Shown here: positions 51,087 through 61,474 of the stretch, in pieces
Layout of the letters: every line of letters starts with the position of its first letter
Numbering within the stretch: the first letter of the stretch is position 1
From: Acidobacteriota bacterium
Lineage (GTDB): Bacteria; Acidobacteriota; Terriglobia; Terriglobales; Acidobacteriaceae
Assembly (NCBI GenBank): GCA_016196065.1
Contig: JACPYL010000012.1
Location: 62,001 to 126,000 of the forward strand
Direction of reading: 5' to 3'
Length of the DNA stretch: 64,000 nt
Position numbers and translations under genes: made by a program
The notes under the pieces: generated by a model
The model's database searches: none
What the model saw: only the letters and a program-made list of their open reading frames with translations
What the model was told of the DNA's origin: nothing

Positions 51087-52328
51087 ATGCATCGTGATTT
51101 CCCCAGGTCGGCCGGGCTTGTGGTGGCAGGACTCGCTGCGCTCCTTTCCGTCAGTTGCTCCAATACCAATTCCAGCGCGGCGGCTACGGACGCTTCCAAG
51201 ACTATTCCGGTTCGCATCTTCACCGTCCAAGAAGAGACGACACTCCGTCGCGTGCAGGCGGTGGGATCGTTGTTCGCGTATGAAGAAAGCACGCTAAGCG
51301 CCGAGGTGGAGGGCATCGTTTCCAAGGTGCTGGTGGATGTGGGCGACACGGTGCGCGAAGGGCAGCCGCTGATCCTGCTGGACCAGCGCGAGTTGCAGTT
51401 CGAGGTGGACCGTCAACAGGGGTTGGTGCGACAGGTGCGCGCGCAACTGGGGATTGGGGCAAATGAGCAGCCTTTGGATCCGAAGAAAATGGCGGCAGTG
51501 CAGCGCGCGGAGGCAGATCTGTTTGATGCGGAGCGAAAGTATGGACGCGCCAAAGAACTTTTCAAAGACGCTCTGATCTCACAGCAGCAGCTGGACGAAG
51601 TGGCCAGCCGCTATCAGAGCATGAAGGCGACCTACGATTTGTCGTTGCAGGAGGCGGACCGGCTCAAGGCGTTGCTGACGTCAAGCGAGGCGAGCGAAAG
51701 GCTGGCGGAAAAGAAACTGGCTGATGCGACGATTCGCGCGCCGTTTTCGGGGGACATCAAGACGCGGAACGTGCATCCCGGAGAATATCTGCGGATCCAG
51801 AGTCCGGTGATGGTGCTGGTGCGCACCGATCAATTGCGCGCGAAGTTGGCGGTGCCGGAGCGCTGGGCAGGATGGGTAAAGGAAGGCGCGACGGTCGATC
51901 TGCAAGTGGAAGCGTTTCCTGGCGAGACATTTCAGGGACGGGTGTCGAGAATCAATCCGTCGGTTTCGCAGGACTCGCGCACTTTTGAGGCGGAGGCGCT
52001 GCTCGACAATCGGAACGGACGGCTCAAGCCCGGCTTCTTTGTGCAAGCGTCGCTGCCGAGCAAGAAGGAAGAGACAGCGATGTTCGTTCCGGACGTGGCG
52101 GTCAACTATCGCTACGGTGTTTATAAAGTTTTCGTGTTGAACGGCAATCGCGTCGCCGAGAAACAGATTCGTCCAGCGGGGCAGACCGAAGACGAGAAGG
52201 GCCGGCGATTTGAAATCGCAGAGGGACTGAAGCCCGGTGACCGCGTGGCGGCCCGGGATTCAGGAGAGTTGCACGACGGCGATACCGTTCGCGAGCAGTC
52301 TGGAACGTCAACACCTGTAGCAAAATAA
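51087..52328 (+). CDS. RND efflux periplasmic adaptor lipoprotein (HlyD/AcrA family)
   Basis: A 413-residue membrane-fusion protein. The signal ends in the lipobox LLSVSC (Cys at about 25), so it is a lipoprotein. Biotinyl-lipoyl-like halves flank a coiled-coil hairpin: STLSAEVEGIVSKVLVDVGD and RAPFSGDIKTRNVHPGEYL enclose the helical hairpin (about 105-215), and a beta-barrel domain follows. It links the inner-membrane RND pump to an outer-membrane channel. The pump gene is 18 bp downstream. No Shine-Dalgarno is obvious before the ATG. Confidence 0.94.
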   Translation: MHRDFPRSAGLVVAGLAALLSVSCSNTNSSAAATDASKTIPVRIFTVQEETTLRRVQAVGSLFAYEESTLSAEVEGIVSKVLVDVGDTVREGQPLILLDQRELQFEVDRQQGLVRQVRAQLGIGANEQPLDPKKMAAVQRAEADLFDAERKYGRAKELFKDALISQQQLDEVASRYQSMKATYDLSLQEADRLKALLTSSEASERLAEKKLADATIRAPFSGDIKTRNVHPGEYLRIQSPVMVLVRTDQLRAKLAVPERWAGWVKEGATVDLQVEAFPGETFQGRVSRINPSVSQDSRTFEAEALLDNRNGRLKPGFFVQASLPSKKEETAMFVPDVAVNYRYGVYKVFVLNGNRVAEKQIRPAGQTEDEKGRRFEIAEGLKPGDRVAARDSGELHDGDTVREQSGTSTPVAK

Positions 52329-52346
52329 CCGGAATATCACTCACCT

Positions 52347-55300
52347 ATGAAGGTCACCGAAATCTGCGTCAAGCATCCGGTATTCACTGTGATGCTGATC
52401 GCATTTCTGGTGACGCTGGGCGCGTTTTCCTATCGCGGGCTGGCGGTCGATCTGTTTCCGAGAGCAGATCCGGCCACGGTGAACGTGGAGGTACGTTTGC
52501 CGGGAGCGACTCCTGAAGAAATGATTACCGGAGTTGTGCTGCCGCTGGAAGACGCAATCTCTTCGGTGAGCGGCGTGGACGAGATCAGCGTTTACTCCAC
52601 GGAAGGGTTTGCTGATATTACGTGTACGTTCGTTCTGGAGCGCGACATCGAGGGCGCGGCGCAGGACATTCGGGAAAAGGTCGCGGCTGCCATCAATCAA
52701 CTGCCGCGTGACACGCTGCCTCCGGTGATCACGAAACAGGATCCGCAATCGGATCCGATCATGACGCTGCTGGTGAGCGGTCCGATGAGCCGCCGCGAGT
52801 TGACGGAGATTGCCGACAAGCAGGTGCGGCGCGCGATTCAGACTGTCGATGGCGTCGGCAGCGTGGACTTGAATGGCGGACAGCAGCGGCAGATCCGCGT
52901 TTTGCTCGACGCGCAGAAACTGACTTCGCACAACTTCACAGTTCTCGACGTGCGCCAGGCGCTGCAGCGCGAAAACATCGAAGCGCCGGGCGGGCGCATG
53001 ATTACCGGCCCGCAGGAATTGGGATTGCGGACGCTGGGACGCGTCACTTCGGCGGACCAGTTCAGTGATGTGGTGGTGGGAACGCAAGGCGGAATTCCGA
53101 TCCGCGTTCGCGACGTCGCGCAGGTCGAGGACAGCGCACAGGAACTTCGCACGTGGTCGGCACTGTTCCGGAAGAACGAGGCGGCACAGGACATCGTCAG
53201 CATTCAGGTGCTTCGTCAATCGGGCGCGAATACCGTCAAGGTCGCAGACAACGTCAGGAGCAAAGTAGCGGAGTTGCAATCCCAGTTGCCGCCCGGGGTG
53301 AAGTTGCTGGTGATCCACGATATTTCGGACTTCATCAAGGCGTCGGTGCACTCGCTGATCGAGCACCTGATTCTGGGTAGCATTCTCGCCAGCCTGATTG
53401 TCTGGCTGTTCATGAGGAACTGGCGAGCGGTCATCATTGCGGCGGTGGCCATTCCCGCGTCGGTAATCGCGACCTTCACGCTGATGCGTGGGATGGATTT
53501 TTCGCTGAACAACATGACGCTCCTGGCTCTGACGCTGTCAGTCGGCATCGTCATCGATGACGCGATCATTGTTCTGGAAAATATTTTCCGGTTCATGGAG
53601 GAAAAAGGAAAAGGACCGATCCAGGCGGCGATTGAGGCGACTCGTGAAATCGGCCTCGCGGTGATGGCGACGACGTTGTCGCTCATCATTATTTTTCTGC
53701 CGATCGCGTTCATGACGGGATACGCCCGCAAGTATGTGAACTCATTTGGCTGGACGATGGCGATGGCGATCCTCGTTTCACTGCTGGTCGCGTTTACGCT
53801 GACGCCGATGATGAGCAGCCGTCTGCTGCGGCTTAATACAACCGGCAAAACATCGCACTCGGGAAAGCTGCTGCTGTACGTAGAAGACCGCTACATGAAG
53901 ATGCTGCAGTGGTCGCTGGCGCATCGGGGCGCGATCATTCTGATTTGCGCGGCAACATTTCTTTCGACTTTCGGTCTCTACCGTCTGGTGGGCCGCGACT
54001 GGATTCCGGCGGACGATCAATCAGAACTGCTGAGTTCATTCACGCTTCCTGAAGGCACTTCGCTGCAGAAGACGAGCGAGATGGCAACTGATATCGCCAA
54101 ACGCGTCGTCGCTTTGCCGGAAGTTACGTTCGTGCAAAGCCTGACCCACGGGCCGACCAATCACGCTCATCTTTTCATAGGGCTGGTTCCACGCGGTGAA
54201 CGAAAACTGAGCCATCAACAACTGGCCACAAGAGTTCGCGGCATTCTGGCGGGCTATCGCAATATCACTTACAACGTGCGCCTGCCTTCAGTGCTGGGCG
54301 GCGAGATTTATTTTCCAATCGCGGCGGTCATTCGCGGACCTGACCTCGGCCAGCTGGCGGAAATCAGCAAGAAGGTCGCGGATCGCATGCGGAAATATCC
54401 CGACCTGGTGGATGTGAACCCGAGCTTGAATCTGAACACGCCAGAACTACAGGTGAAAGTCGACCGGCAACGCGCCGCCGACATCGGCGTACGCATGACC
54501 GACATCAGCGATGCGGTTCGTTTGTTCTACTCCGGTGAAGACGAAATCACGCGCTTCAAAGAAGGGTCCGAACAATATCCGGTGACGATGCAGCTGCTCC
54601 AGGAGCAACGCGATAATCCCGACGTGCTGAATCGCATGATGGTTCCCTCGTCGAAACTGGGGCAAGTGCGGCTGGAGAGTGTGGCGTCAATTGGACGCGG
54701 GTTCGGTCCGGCTTCGCTGTGGCGCTACAACCGGGAATTTCAGGTGAGCGTGTACGCCAACGTGACGTCGGGATATCCGCTCGATGTGGCGGCCGGGCAC
54801 ACGATGCAATCGATCAAAGAGATCGGCCTACCCGCGGGCTATTCGTATCTTTTCTCCGGGCAAGTGAAAGTGCTCGAGGAGACCACGTGGAACCTGCTGC
54901 TGGCGATGCTGCTGGCGTCGGTCTTCATGTACATGGTCCTGGCCGCGCAGTTTGAGAGTTTTTCGCATCCCTTCATCATCATGCTCACGTTGCCGTTGAG
55001 CATTCCGTTCGCGCTGTTCTCGTTGTGGATCACGGGCCGCGCACTCAGCCTGTGGAGCGCGCTGGGAATGTTTCTACTGCTGGGGATCGTCAAGAAAAAT
55101 GGAATTTTGCAGGTGGACTACACCAACCGGCTGATCGCGGAAGGAATGCCGCTGCGGGAAGCGATTCTGGAAGCGAACCGGGTAAGGCTGCGCCCTATTC
55201 TCATGACCACGCTGTCGATCATTGCCGGACTGATTCCAGTTGCCATCGGGTTGGGTGCTGGGTCCGAGCAGCGCGCGTCGATTGCGGTGACGATTATCGG

Positions 55301-55451
55301 AGGACAGACGCTGTGTCTGTTGTTGACGCTGCTCGTTGTCCCGGTCGCGTATTCCTATTTATCGGAATTGCAGAGTCTTCCGTGGCGCGAATGGAAGGGC
55401 CATTTGCTTGGCCGCGCTGCTGAGCAAGAAAGACCATCCGAGGGCGACTGA
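52347..55451 (+). CDS. RND efflux permease (AcrB/MexB superfamily)
   Basis: A 1034-residue inner-membrane pump with 12 helices and two large periplasmic loops (about 35-340 and 560-870). The proton-relay pair is visible in TM4, LSVGIVIDDAIIVLENIFRF. The N-terminus KVTEICVKHPVFTVMLIAFL and the repeated internal halves are typical. HAE-type pumps expel drugs, dyes or heavy metals; this sequence does not reveal the substrate. There is no outer-membrane factor or TetR/MarR regulator next to the pair, so a TolC-like partner must come from elsewhere. Confidence 0.95.
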   Translation: MKVTEICVKHPVFTVMLIAFLVTLGAFSYRGLAVDLFPRADPATVNVEVRLPGATPEEMITGVVLPLEDAISSVSGVDEISVYSTEGFADITCTFVLERDIEGAAQDIREKVAAAINQLPRDTLPPVITKQDPQSDPIMTLLVSGPMSRRELTEIADKQVRRAIQTVDGVGSVDLNGGQQRQIRVLLDAQKLTSHNFTVLDVRQALQRENIEAPGGRMITGPQELGLRTLGRVTSADQFSDVVVGTQGGIPIRVRDVAQVEDSAQELRTWSALFRKNEAAQDIVSIQVLRQSGANTVKVADNVRSKVAELQSQLPPGVKLLVIHDISDFIKASVHSLIEHLILGSILASLIVWLFMRNWRAVIIAAVAIPASVIATFTLMRGMDFSLNNMTLLALTLSVGIVIDDAIIVLENIFRFMEEKGKGPIQAAIEATREIGLAVMATTLSLIIIFLPIAFMTGYARKYVNSFGWTMAMAILVSLLVAFTLTPMMSSRLLRLNTTGKTSHSGKLLLYVEDRYMKMLQWSLAHRGAIILICAATFLSTFGLYRLVGRDWIPADDQSELLSSFTLPEGTSLQKTSEMATDIAKRVVALPEVTFVQSLTHGPTNHAHLFIGLVPRGERKLSHQQLATRVRGILAGYRNITYNVRLPSVLGGEIYFPIAAVIRGPDLGQLAEISKKVADRMRKYPDLVDVNPSLNLNTPELQVKVDRQRAADIGVRMTDISDAVRLFYSGEDEITRFKEGSEQYPVTMQLLQEQRDNPDVLNRMMVPSSKLGQVRLESVASIGRGFGPASLWRYNREFQVSVYANVTSGYPLDVAAGHTMQSIKEIGLPAGYSYLFSGQVKVLEETTWNLLLAMLLASVFMYMVLAAQFESFSHPFIIMLTLPLSIPFALFSLWITGRALSLWSALGMFLLLGIVKKNGILQVDYTNRLIAEGMPLREAILEANRVRLRPILMTTLSIIAGLIPVAIGLGAGSEQRASIAVTIIGGQTLCLLLTLLVVPVAYSYLSELQSLPWREWKGHLLGRAAEQERPSEGD

Positions 55452-55455
55452 AGCG

Positions 55456-57018
55456 TTACCCTTCCGACTGCGGCTTCGTCGCGGCCGGCATTAGTTCGAT
55501 ATCTGCAATACCGTCCTTCGCGCACATTTCCTGCCAGGCATCATTCCCAATCTTGCCGTCGGAAAGTTGCAGGGTGAGTTGGAATGGCTGCAGTTGGTGG
55601 CCGTCTTTTTCAAGATAGAACTCGCCGGGAAGAGAGTGCAAGTTCCATCCGTGGTTGACCAGGGCCAGAGCAAAGGCGGTAGAGACAAGCCCGCGAGCGC
55701 GCTGAATTCTTTGTTCCTGGGTCAACAACATTCCTGCTGGATCTCGCATGATCGCGGCGACGTCGGGAACTTTTCCGAGTGCCTTGGGAATACTTGCAAC
55801 GGTCTCTCCTTGAAGTTGCGCCGCAAGCGGTTCGGCGTATGCGGCTATGGATCCCTTCCAAGTGGGAATGAGGACGACGGGGCCACTTTCCTGCCAAGAC
55901 ACGGGCTGCAAGAAATTCTTTGGCATCTGGGGATTGGCCACTTCCAGAAAATTCAGTTCCGCCTGGTCGATGTCGGTGAGCAGGATCGAAGCGGGTTGAT
56001 GGTCCTCTGCCATGGCATCAACAGAGAGCAGGTTGGCGGCGGCGATGCGATCGCGCAACGGAGGATGACTGTCGTAGGGATCAACCTTGGCTTCGGCGAT
56101 TTGAGCGGCCAAGCCCTTCTGAACGCCTTCCGCAATCTGGGGCGCGATCAGGAATTGCGAAAAGCCGTCGGCGATCGCGGGGAGGCGTCCGGCGCTGAGC
56201 ATGGGCGCCACTTCAGTTCTCCAATAGGAAGGCCAGGCAAGGGCGGAGGCGTGGACTCCGCGAAGTCCGCTGATCAGGGAAACTTGTCCAGCGACGAGGC
56301 AAGCGAGCTCGTCGGCGCGATACTCCTGTTTGCGAGAGACGAAATTGATGGCGCGTAGAAACAGCAGCCAATACCAATGAAGAAGTTTGAATACGACTGT
56401 ATAGAAGATCGCGACCAGGGCCGGTAAGCTCATTTGTCCGATCGAGCCCATGTTCTGGAAGGTGCGCACCATCGACATCTGAGTGCGGTGCAGCCATGGG
56501 CCAAGACTGGTGTCCCCGCCATAGTAATGCGCAAATTCGTGAGCGAGGATGGCGCGGAACTGAGAAACATTGAGCGCAGCAAGCAGCGGCAGTCCGAGTC
56601 CCATGACGCGACGGCTGCCGATGCCCATCAGCCCGCCGCGATCGGCGACCCAGGCGTTGGGATCTCCGATGAGATAGACCTCGCGCGGGAGAGGCTCGCC
56701 AAGTTTGGAGGCGATCTGCTGGATCTCGGTGAATAGCTGGGGATGAGAAGCTGGTTCGAGTAAGAGTCCAGGCGGTTCGAACTTATCGATTCGCGGGACG
56801 AGGGACCAGAGCATGACGGCGGCGACGACGATCCCGCCTAAGAACAAGACCAGCGTGTTGAAATTCATGGCCGCGGTTAGTAAGAGGAAGGGTAGATACA
56901 CACATAAGGACGCGAGCAGAATCATGAAAATGTAGGAGAGCAAAACCATGAACATCGCCAAGCTGGCGAATAACATGAGCGAGCGCCGAGGAGGGATAGT
57001 TACTGCGGAGCCCTGCAT
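55456..57018 (-). CDS. M48 family zinc metallopeptidase
   Basis: A 520-residue membrane peptidase. Two helices lie at about 15-40 and 45-65. The catalytic HExxH is ILAHEFAHYYGGD (about residue 170), and the third ligand glutamate is in RKQEYRADELACLVAG. Flanking hydrophobic segments (about 205-225) match the HtpX/Ste24-like layout. The C-terminal half (300-520) is unrecognised and soluble-looking. Its stop lies 5 bp from that of the convergent RND pump gene. The substrate is unknown; quality control of membrane proteins is the general role of the family. Confidence 0.9.
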   Translation of the reverse strand: MQGSAVTIPPRRSLMLFASLAMFMVLLSYIFMILLASLCVYLPFLLLTAAMNFNTLVLFLGGIVVAAVMLWSLVPRIDKFEPPGLLLEPASHPQLFTEIQQIASKLGEPLPREVYLIGDPNAWVADRGGLMGIGSRRVMGLGLPLLAALNVSQFRAILAHEFAHYYGGDTSLGPWLHRTQMSMVRTFQNMGSIGQMSLPALVAIFYTVVFKLLHWYWLLFLRAINFVSRKQEYRADELACLVAGQVSLISGLRGVHASALAWPSYWRTEVAPMLSAGRLPAIADGFSQFLIAPQIAEGVQKGLAAQIAEAKVDPYDSHPPLRDRIAAANLLSVDAMAEDHQPASILLTDIDQAELNFLEVANPQMPKNFLQPVSWQESGPVVLIPTWKGSIAAYAEPLAAQLQGETVASIPKALGKVPDVAAIMRDPAGMLLTQEQRIQRARGLVSTAFALALVNHGWNLHSLPGEFYLEKDGHQLQPFQLTLQLSDGKIGNDAWQEMCAKDGIADIELMPAATKPQSEG

Positions 57019-57049
57019 AAGACGGGCGCCATCATAACATGACAGACGA

Positions 57050-57130
57050 TGGTCAGGCCTCAGCGGCTAAAGCCGCTAGGGAAACGAGCTGCTATCGCAG
57101 CGGTGAACCGCTGCGCCACCCAAAAGCACA
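57050..57130 (+). repeat. AGCGGCTAAAGCCGCT and GCAGCGGTGAACCGCTGC hairpins
   Basis: At about 57062-57077 and 57094-57125, both in the right-half orientation, in the 266-bp gap between the M48 gene and gyrA. A trace of the CTGTGATACGAAAC end motif of the inverted-repeat element is at about 57210. Confidence 0.8.
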
Positions 57131-57284
57131 GGGCAATATCACTAAGCAGCCTCACGCTGTGCTACCCATCGGCAAGAGCAAACTGTTTTCCGCAGGTTCT
57201 GCAGCGATGCTGTGATACGAAACGTACGATCAGTTTCCGGTCCACACTTCTACATTTTCAGACTTCCACCTTCAATTTACTTCT

Positions 57285-59948
57285 CTACTGAATCAGCGTG
57301 CCGTTGCCGTTTTCTTCGGCGACTGGGGCAATGACTACGGCGGCTGCTACGCGATCTCCGGGTTCGAGACTCAGCAGGCGGACGCCTTGCGCGGCTCGGC
57401 CGGATTCGCGGATGGTGCTCGAGTCCATGCGGATGATCTTGCCGTACTGGCTGATCAACATCACTTCGGATTCTTCGCTGACCTGCGCGATGCCGACGAC
57501 TTTGCCATTGCGGGCAGTGGTCTTCACGTTGATCACGCCGGAACCGCCTCGGCCTTGCAAGCGGTATTCGTCGGCGGGAGTGCGCTTGCCGTATCCGGCT
57601 TCGGTCACCGACAGAATCAGGCTGCCTTTGATGGGCAGAGTTTCGTCGGTGGCGGTGGCTTCGACGCCGGCTTTGGCGATGATGGTTTCGGCTTCGGTGT
57701 CGGCCTTCTTCGCGTCTTTCGGAGTGGTCGCCATGCCGACGATGTAGTCGTCCTTGTCGAGGTTCATGCCGCGGACTCCGTAGGCGGGACGGCCCATGGG
57801 GCGGACGTCACCTTCGTCGAAGCGAATGGCTTGGCCGTCGTGCGAGGCGAGGAAGATGATCTGTGCGCCATCGGTCAGAGTGACTCCGACTAACTCGTCG
57901 CCTTTGTCGATGCCGACCGCGATGATGCCGCGTTGCATGACGTGGCTGAAATCTTTCAGCTCAGTCTTTTTCACGGTGCCGTTCCTGGTGGCGAAGAAAA
58001 CGTAGCGTCCTTCTTCTTCGAGATTGCGGACGGCTAACATCGTGCGCACGGTTTCTCCTGGCTGGAGAGCGACCAGGTTGCCGACGTGCTTGCCTTTTCC
58101 GGCGGCGGCGATGTCGGGGATTTCGTAGACCTTCAGCCAGAAGACTCGTCCGGTGTTGGTGAAGATCAGGATGTAAGCGTGCGTCGAGGCGAGGAAGAGG
58201 TGCTCGACGAAATCCTCGTCGCGCGTCTTCATGCCGGTGCGTCCCGTGCCGCCGCGGCGCTGCATGCGGTAGGTGGAGATCGGCGTGCGCTTCATGTAGC
58301 CGCCGTGGCTTACGGTGACGGCGACCTGCTCGTCGGCGATCAGGTCTTCGAGCAGGATCTCGGCGGCTTCGTCTTCGATGACGGTACGGCGGGCGTCGCC
58401 GTAGAGCTTTTTCACTTCTTCAAGTTCTTTGATGATGACGCTGCGGAGCTTTTTCTCGGAGCCGAGGATCGATTGGAATTCTTCGATGGCTTCGCGGATT
58501 TGCTTCAACTCGTTGGAAATTTCGTCGATCGAGAGTTTGGTCAGGCGATGGAGTTGGAGTTCGAGGATCGCATCGGCTTGCTTCGAGGTGAAGGGCTTGT
58601 CGGCGGGGAGCTTCGGAGCGCGTCCGGTGACGTTGATGTCGATCTTTTTGCCGCCAAAGTGGGCGACCAAGTTTTCGCGCGCATCGGCGCGGTTGGCGCT
58701 GGCGCGGATGATCGTGATCACGTTATCGAGATGGTCAAGCGCAGTGAGATAACCTTCTAAGATGTGCTCGCGGTCTTGCGCTTTGTTCAGCAAGTAGGCG
58801 GTGCGGCGGCGCACGACGTCGACACGGTGATCAATGAAGTGCTTGATCGCCTGGATCAGGCCCATCTCTTTCGGCTGGGCGTTGACGACCGCCAGCAGAA
58901 TCATGCTGAAGCCTTCCTGCATGGAGGTGTGCTTGTAGAGTTGGTTCAGGACGATCTGGGGCTCGGCTCCGCGCTTGAGTTCGATGACGATGCGCATGCC
59001 GTCGCGATCGCTCTCGTCGCGGATATCGGAGATGTCGTCGATCGTCTTTTCATTCACCAGGTCGGCCATGCGCTCGATGAGGCGCGCTTTGTTTACCTGG
59101 TAAGGGATCTCGGTGACGATGATCGCCTGGCGGTCCTTGTTGAAAGTTTCGATGGCGGCGCGGGCACGCATCATGAAACGGCCGCGGCCGGTGCGGTAGG
59201 CTTCGAAAATTCCGGCACGTCCGTGGATGATGCCGGCGGTGGGGAAATCGGGGCCTTGCACGAATTTCAAAATTTCCGGCAACTGCGCGTTGGGATTATT
59301 CACCAGCGTGATCGTCGCGTCGACAATCTCGGTGAGATTGTGTGGCGGAATTTTTGTGGCCATGCCGACGGCGATTCCGTCGGAACCATTCACCAATAAA
59401 TTTGGATAGCGCGCGGGCAGGACGGCGGGCTGCGTTTCGGTGCCGTCGTAATTGGGATAGAAATCTACGGCTTCTTTATCGAGGTCTTCTAACAGCGCGG
59501 TCGACACACGTGCTAAACGGGCTTCAGTGTAACGATCGGCTGCGGGAGGATCACCGTCTACCGATCCGAAATTTCCCTGACCATCGACGAGCGGGGCGCG
59601 CATGGCGAAGGGCTGCGCGAGGCGAACCAACGCATCGTAGACCGCGAGGTTTCCGTGGGGATGGTATTTGCCCATGACGTCGCCGACGATGCGGGCGCAT
59701 TTGCGGGTGGGGCCGCCGGGGCGAAGACCCATCTGCTGCATGGTGTAGAGAATGCGGCGATGGACAGGCTTCAGTCCGTCGCGAACGTCGGGCAAGGCAC
59801 GGCCGATGATGACGGAAAGAGAGTAGTCGAGATACGACCGCTTCATCTCCTCTTCAATATTGACGGGCTGAATATTGAGGGCGCCGGGACCGCTGTCGCC
59901 GGGAGGAGGTGTCAGGGGGAGTTCGGGATTCTTGGGATCGTCAGGCAT
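57285..59948 (-). CDS. gyrA: DNA gyrase subunit A
   Basis: An 887-residue GyrA. The breakage-reunion domain contains the catalytic tyrosine Y140 (ADRYTEARL) and the quinolone-determining region [20 protein letters not shown]. The C-terminal beta-pinwheel carries the GyrA box [10 protein letters not shown], which separates gyrase from topoisomerase IV. With GyrB it introduces negative supercoils. The residues equal to E. coli D82-S83 are N100-L101; leucine at 83 is the classical quinolone-resistance substitution in enterobacteria. D87 is conserved (D105). gyrB is not in the window. Confidence 0.98.
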   Translation of the reverse strand: MPDDPKNPELPLTPPPGDSGPGALNIQPVNIEEEMKRSYLDYSLSVIIGRALPDVRDGLKPVHRRILYTMQQMGLRPGGPTRKCARIVGDVMGKYHPHGNLAVYDALVRLAQPFAMRAPLVDGQGNFGSVDGDPPAADRYTEARLARVSTALLEDLDKEAVDFYPNYDGTETQPAVLPARYPNLLVNGSDGIAVGMATKIPPHNLTEIVDATITLVNNPNAQLPEILKFVQGPDFPTAGIIHGRAGIFEAYRTGRGRFMMRARAAIETFNKDRQAIIVTEIPYQVNKARLIERMADLVNEKTIDDISDIRDESDRDGMRIVIELKRGAEPQIVLNQLYKHTSMQEGFSMILLAVVNAQPKEMGLIQAIKHFIDHRVDVVRRRTAYLLNKAQDREHILEGYLTALDHLDNVITIIRASANRADARENLVAHFGGKKIDINVTGRAPKLPADKPFTSKQADAILELQLHRLTKLSIDEISNELKQIREAIEEFQSILGSEKKLRSVIIKELEEVKKLYGDARRTVIEDEAAEILLEDLIADEQVAVTVSHGGYMKRTPISTYRMQRRGGTGRTGMKTRDEDFVEHLFLASTHAYILIFTNTGRVFWLKVYEIPDIAAAGKGKHVGNLVALQPGETVRTMLAVRNLEEEGRYVFFATRNGTVKKTELKDFSHVMQRGIIAVGIDKGDELVGVTLTDGAQIIFLASHDGQAIRFDEGDVRPMGRPAYGVRGMNLDKDDYIVGMATTPKDAKKADTEAETIIAKAGVEATATDETLPIKGSLILSVTEAGYGKRTPADEYRLQGRGGSGVINVKTTARNGKVVGIAQVSEESEVMLISQYGKIIRMDSSTIRESGRAAQGVRLLSLEPGDRVAAAVVIAPVAEENGNGTLIQ

Positions 59949-59954
59949 GAAGAT

Positions 59955-60145
59955 TCAGGTCTCAGGTGCCAGGTCTCAGGTGCCAGGAAAGGCCTATGGA
60001 TTCGGGCCGTCCCGATACCGCTAACCGCTTCATTTACAGCGAGATACTAGGTCTGGAACTAGCGAGAATTATAGCATAAAGGGGGTGGGGCTGCCGAGCT
60101 TTGCTCGGCTGGACAGGTCGGAGACCTGTCCCCACATGGGTCCCC
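59955..60145. repeat. Short direct and inverted repeats upstream of gyrA
   Basis: AGGTCTCAGGTGCC occurs twice in tandem (59958-59985). Further on are GCCGAGCTTTGCTCGGC (60092-60108) and GGACAGGTC-GGAGACCTGTCC (60111-60131), two hairpins without T-tracts between gyrA and the metallophosphoesterase gene. I see no promoter with confidence. Confidence 0.6.
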
Positions 60146-60152
60146 ACACGGG

Positions 60153-61424
60153 TTAGCTTCTCCGCAGGGTTAGCAGGGTGATTTCTGGGGGCACGCCGAT
60201 GCGCACTGGGAAGCCGAAGGTTCCCAAGCCGCGATTCACATAGAGCGCAGCTTTGTGTGCGCCGTTGCTCGAAACATTCCCACTGGCATGCCCGTTCGAC
60301 ATTGGCAACGTGTAGTGTCCCGCCACGAAGGGCGTGATCAGTCTGGCGGGGGTTACGCTGTGGTCTACGATTTCGAACTTTACTTGGCCGCCGTGGGTGT
60401 GGCCGGCTAGGCTCAGCTCGATGCCTAAGTCGGCGGCGCGGTTGAATGAGTTTGGATTGTGGGATAGAAGAATGTTCGGCATGTCGCGGCGGATGAGATG
60501 TTCAATTTCCTGCAGCATGGGGCCGGTGCTGCCGCCGCTGGTCATGTGGTCGCGTTGATAGTCGACGCCTAACAGGTTGAAGGTGGCTCCGTTGTGTTCG
60601 ATCACTTTATTTTGGGCGCGCAGTAGTTGCATGCCTTTTTCTTTGAAGAGGCGCTGGGCGTCGTCTTCTACTCCAGCATAGATTTCGTGATTGCCGTTAC
60701 ATCCGTAGACGCCGAGCGGGGCTCGCAGGCGGCTGAGTTCGTTGATGCAGGTTTCCAGTGGATCGCCTTCGCGGCTGACGAAGTCTCCGGTGACGAAGGC
60801 GATGTCGGCGCGGAGATCGTTGGCCATGTCGACGGCGCGCGCGATTTCCGCGGGCGGCATGTAGTCGCCGATGTGGATGTCGCTGAGTTGCGCGATGCGC
60901 AGGCCGTCGAGTTCGAGGGGAAGGTTGGCTATGGGGACGTCCACGCGCTCGATGGTGTAGCGGAGGCGGCCAGCGGCGAATCCGTAGGTCGCGGCTAGAA
61001 ATGGAACGCTGCCGGCAAACATGGCGGCATATTGAAAGAACGCGCGACGCTGGGGATTGAAGGCTCCGGCTACCGCTCCCGGACGCAGACGTGCGACTAG
61101 ATTCGTAAGGTATTCGATTCCGCCTACGGACTGGACGGCCAGGAATCCGAAGAAAGATGCAATCAGCCACAAGCTGGAATAGGTGATTAGGCTCTTGCCG
61201 AAAGTGAGGCGAGAAACGGCGCGGCCGAGAAGAGGATCGAGGAGCGCTGCGACCAGGGCGACTGCGACGACGATGAGTGCGGCATGCAATCCCGTACGCC
61301 ACGCGGGGCTGGAGAGAGCGGCGATCCAGGACCAGGTCCGGACGAACCAGAAACGCTGGACTGCGTAGATCAGGCCGAGGAACAAGGCTAAGAAAAGGAT
61401 GCGGACCAGGATCAGGGTGAACAC
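60153..61424 (-). CDS. Membrane-anchored metallophosphoesterase
   Basis: A 423-residue protein with four to five N-terminal membrane helices (about 1-165) and a calcineurin-like phosphoesterase domain (about 180-423). All metal motifs are visible: LSDIHIGDYM, GDFVSREGD, GNHEIYAG, LLSHNPNSF and LAGHTHGGQ. Related YkuE/YaeI-type proteins act on lipid phosphates such as UDP-2,3-diacylglucosamine, but the substrate here is unknown. GTG 61424 was chosen: it follows TACTCT after six bases, while the longer frame to 61493 runs through a repeat palindrome. Confidence 0.9.
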   Translation of the reverse strand: MFTLILVRILFLALFLGLIYAVQRFWFVRTWSWIAALSSPAWRTGLHAALIVVAVALVAALLDPLLGRAVSRLTFGKSLITYSSLWLIASFFGFLAVQSVGGIEYLTNLVARLRPGAVAGAFNPQRRAFFQYAAMFAGSVPFLAATYGFAAGRLRYTIERVDVPIANLPLELDGLRIAQLSDIHIGDYMPPAEIARAVDMANDLRADIAFVTGDFVSREGDPLETCINELSRLRAPLGVYGCNGNHEIYAGVEDDAQRLFKEKGMQLLRAQNKVIEHNGATFNLLGVDYQRDHMTSGGSTGPMLQEIEHLIRRDMPNILLSHNPNSFNRAADLGIELSLAGHTHGGQVKFEIVDHSVTPARLITPFVAGHYTLPMSNGHASGNVSSNGAHKAALYVNRGLGTFGFPVRIGVPPEITLLTLRRS

Positions 61425-61430
61425 TCCATT

Positions 61431-61436
61431 AGAGTA
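61431..61436 (-). promoter_or_regulatory. -10 element of the metallophosphoesterase gene, leaderless arrangement
   Basis: TACTCT on the minus strand, six bases before GTG 61424. Confidence 0.4.
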
Positions 61437-61474
61437 CGCCTTGTTAGATGCGGGGCGGGGGGCGGAAGGCGCAA

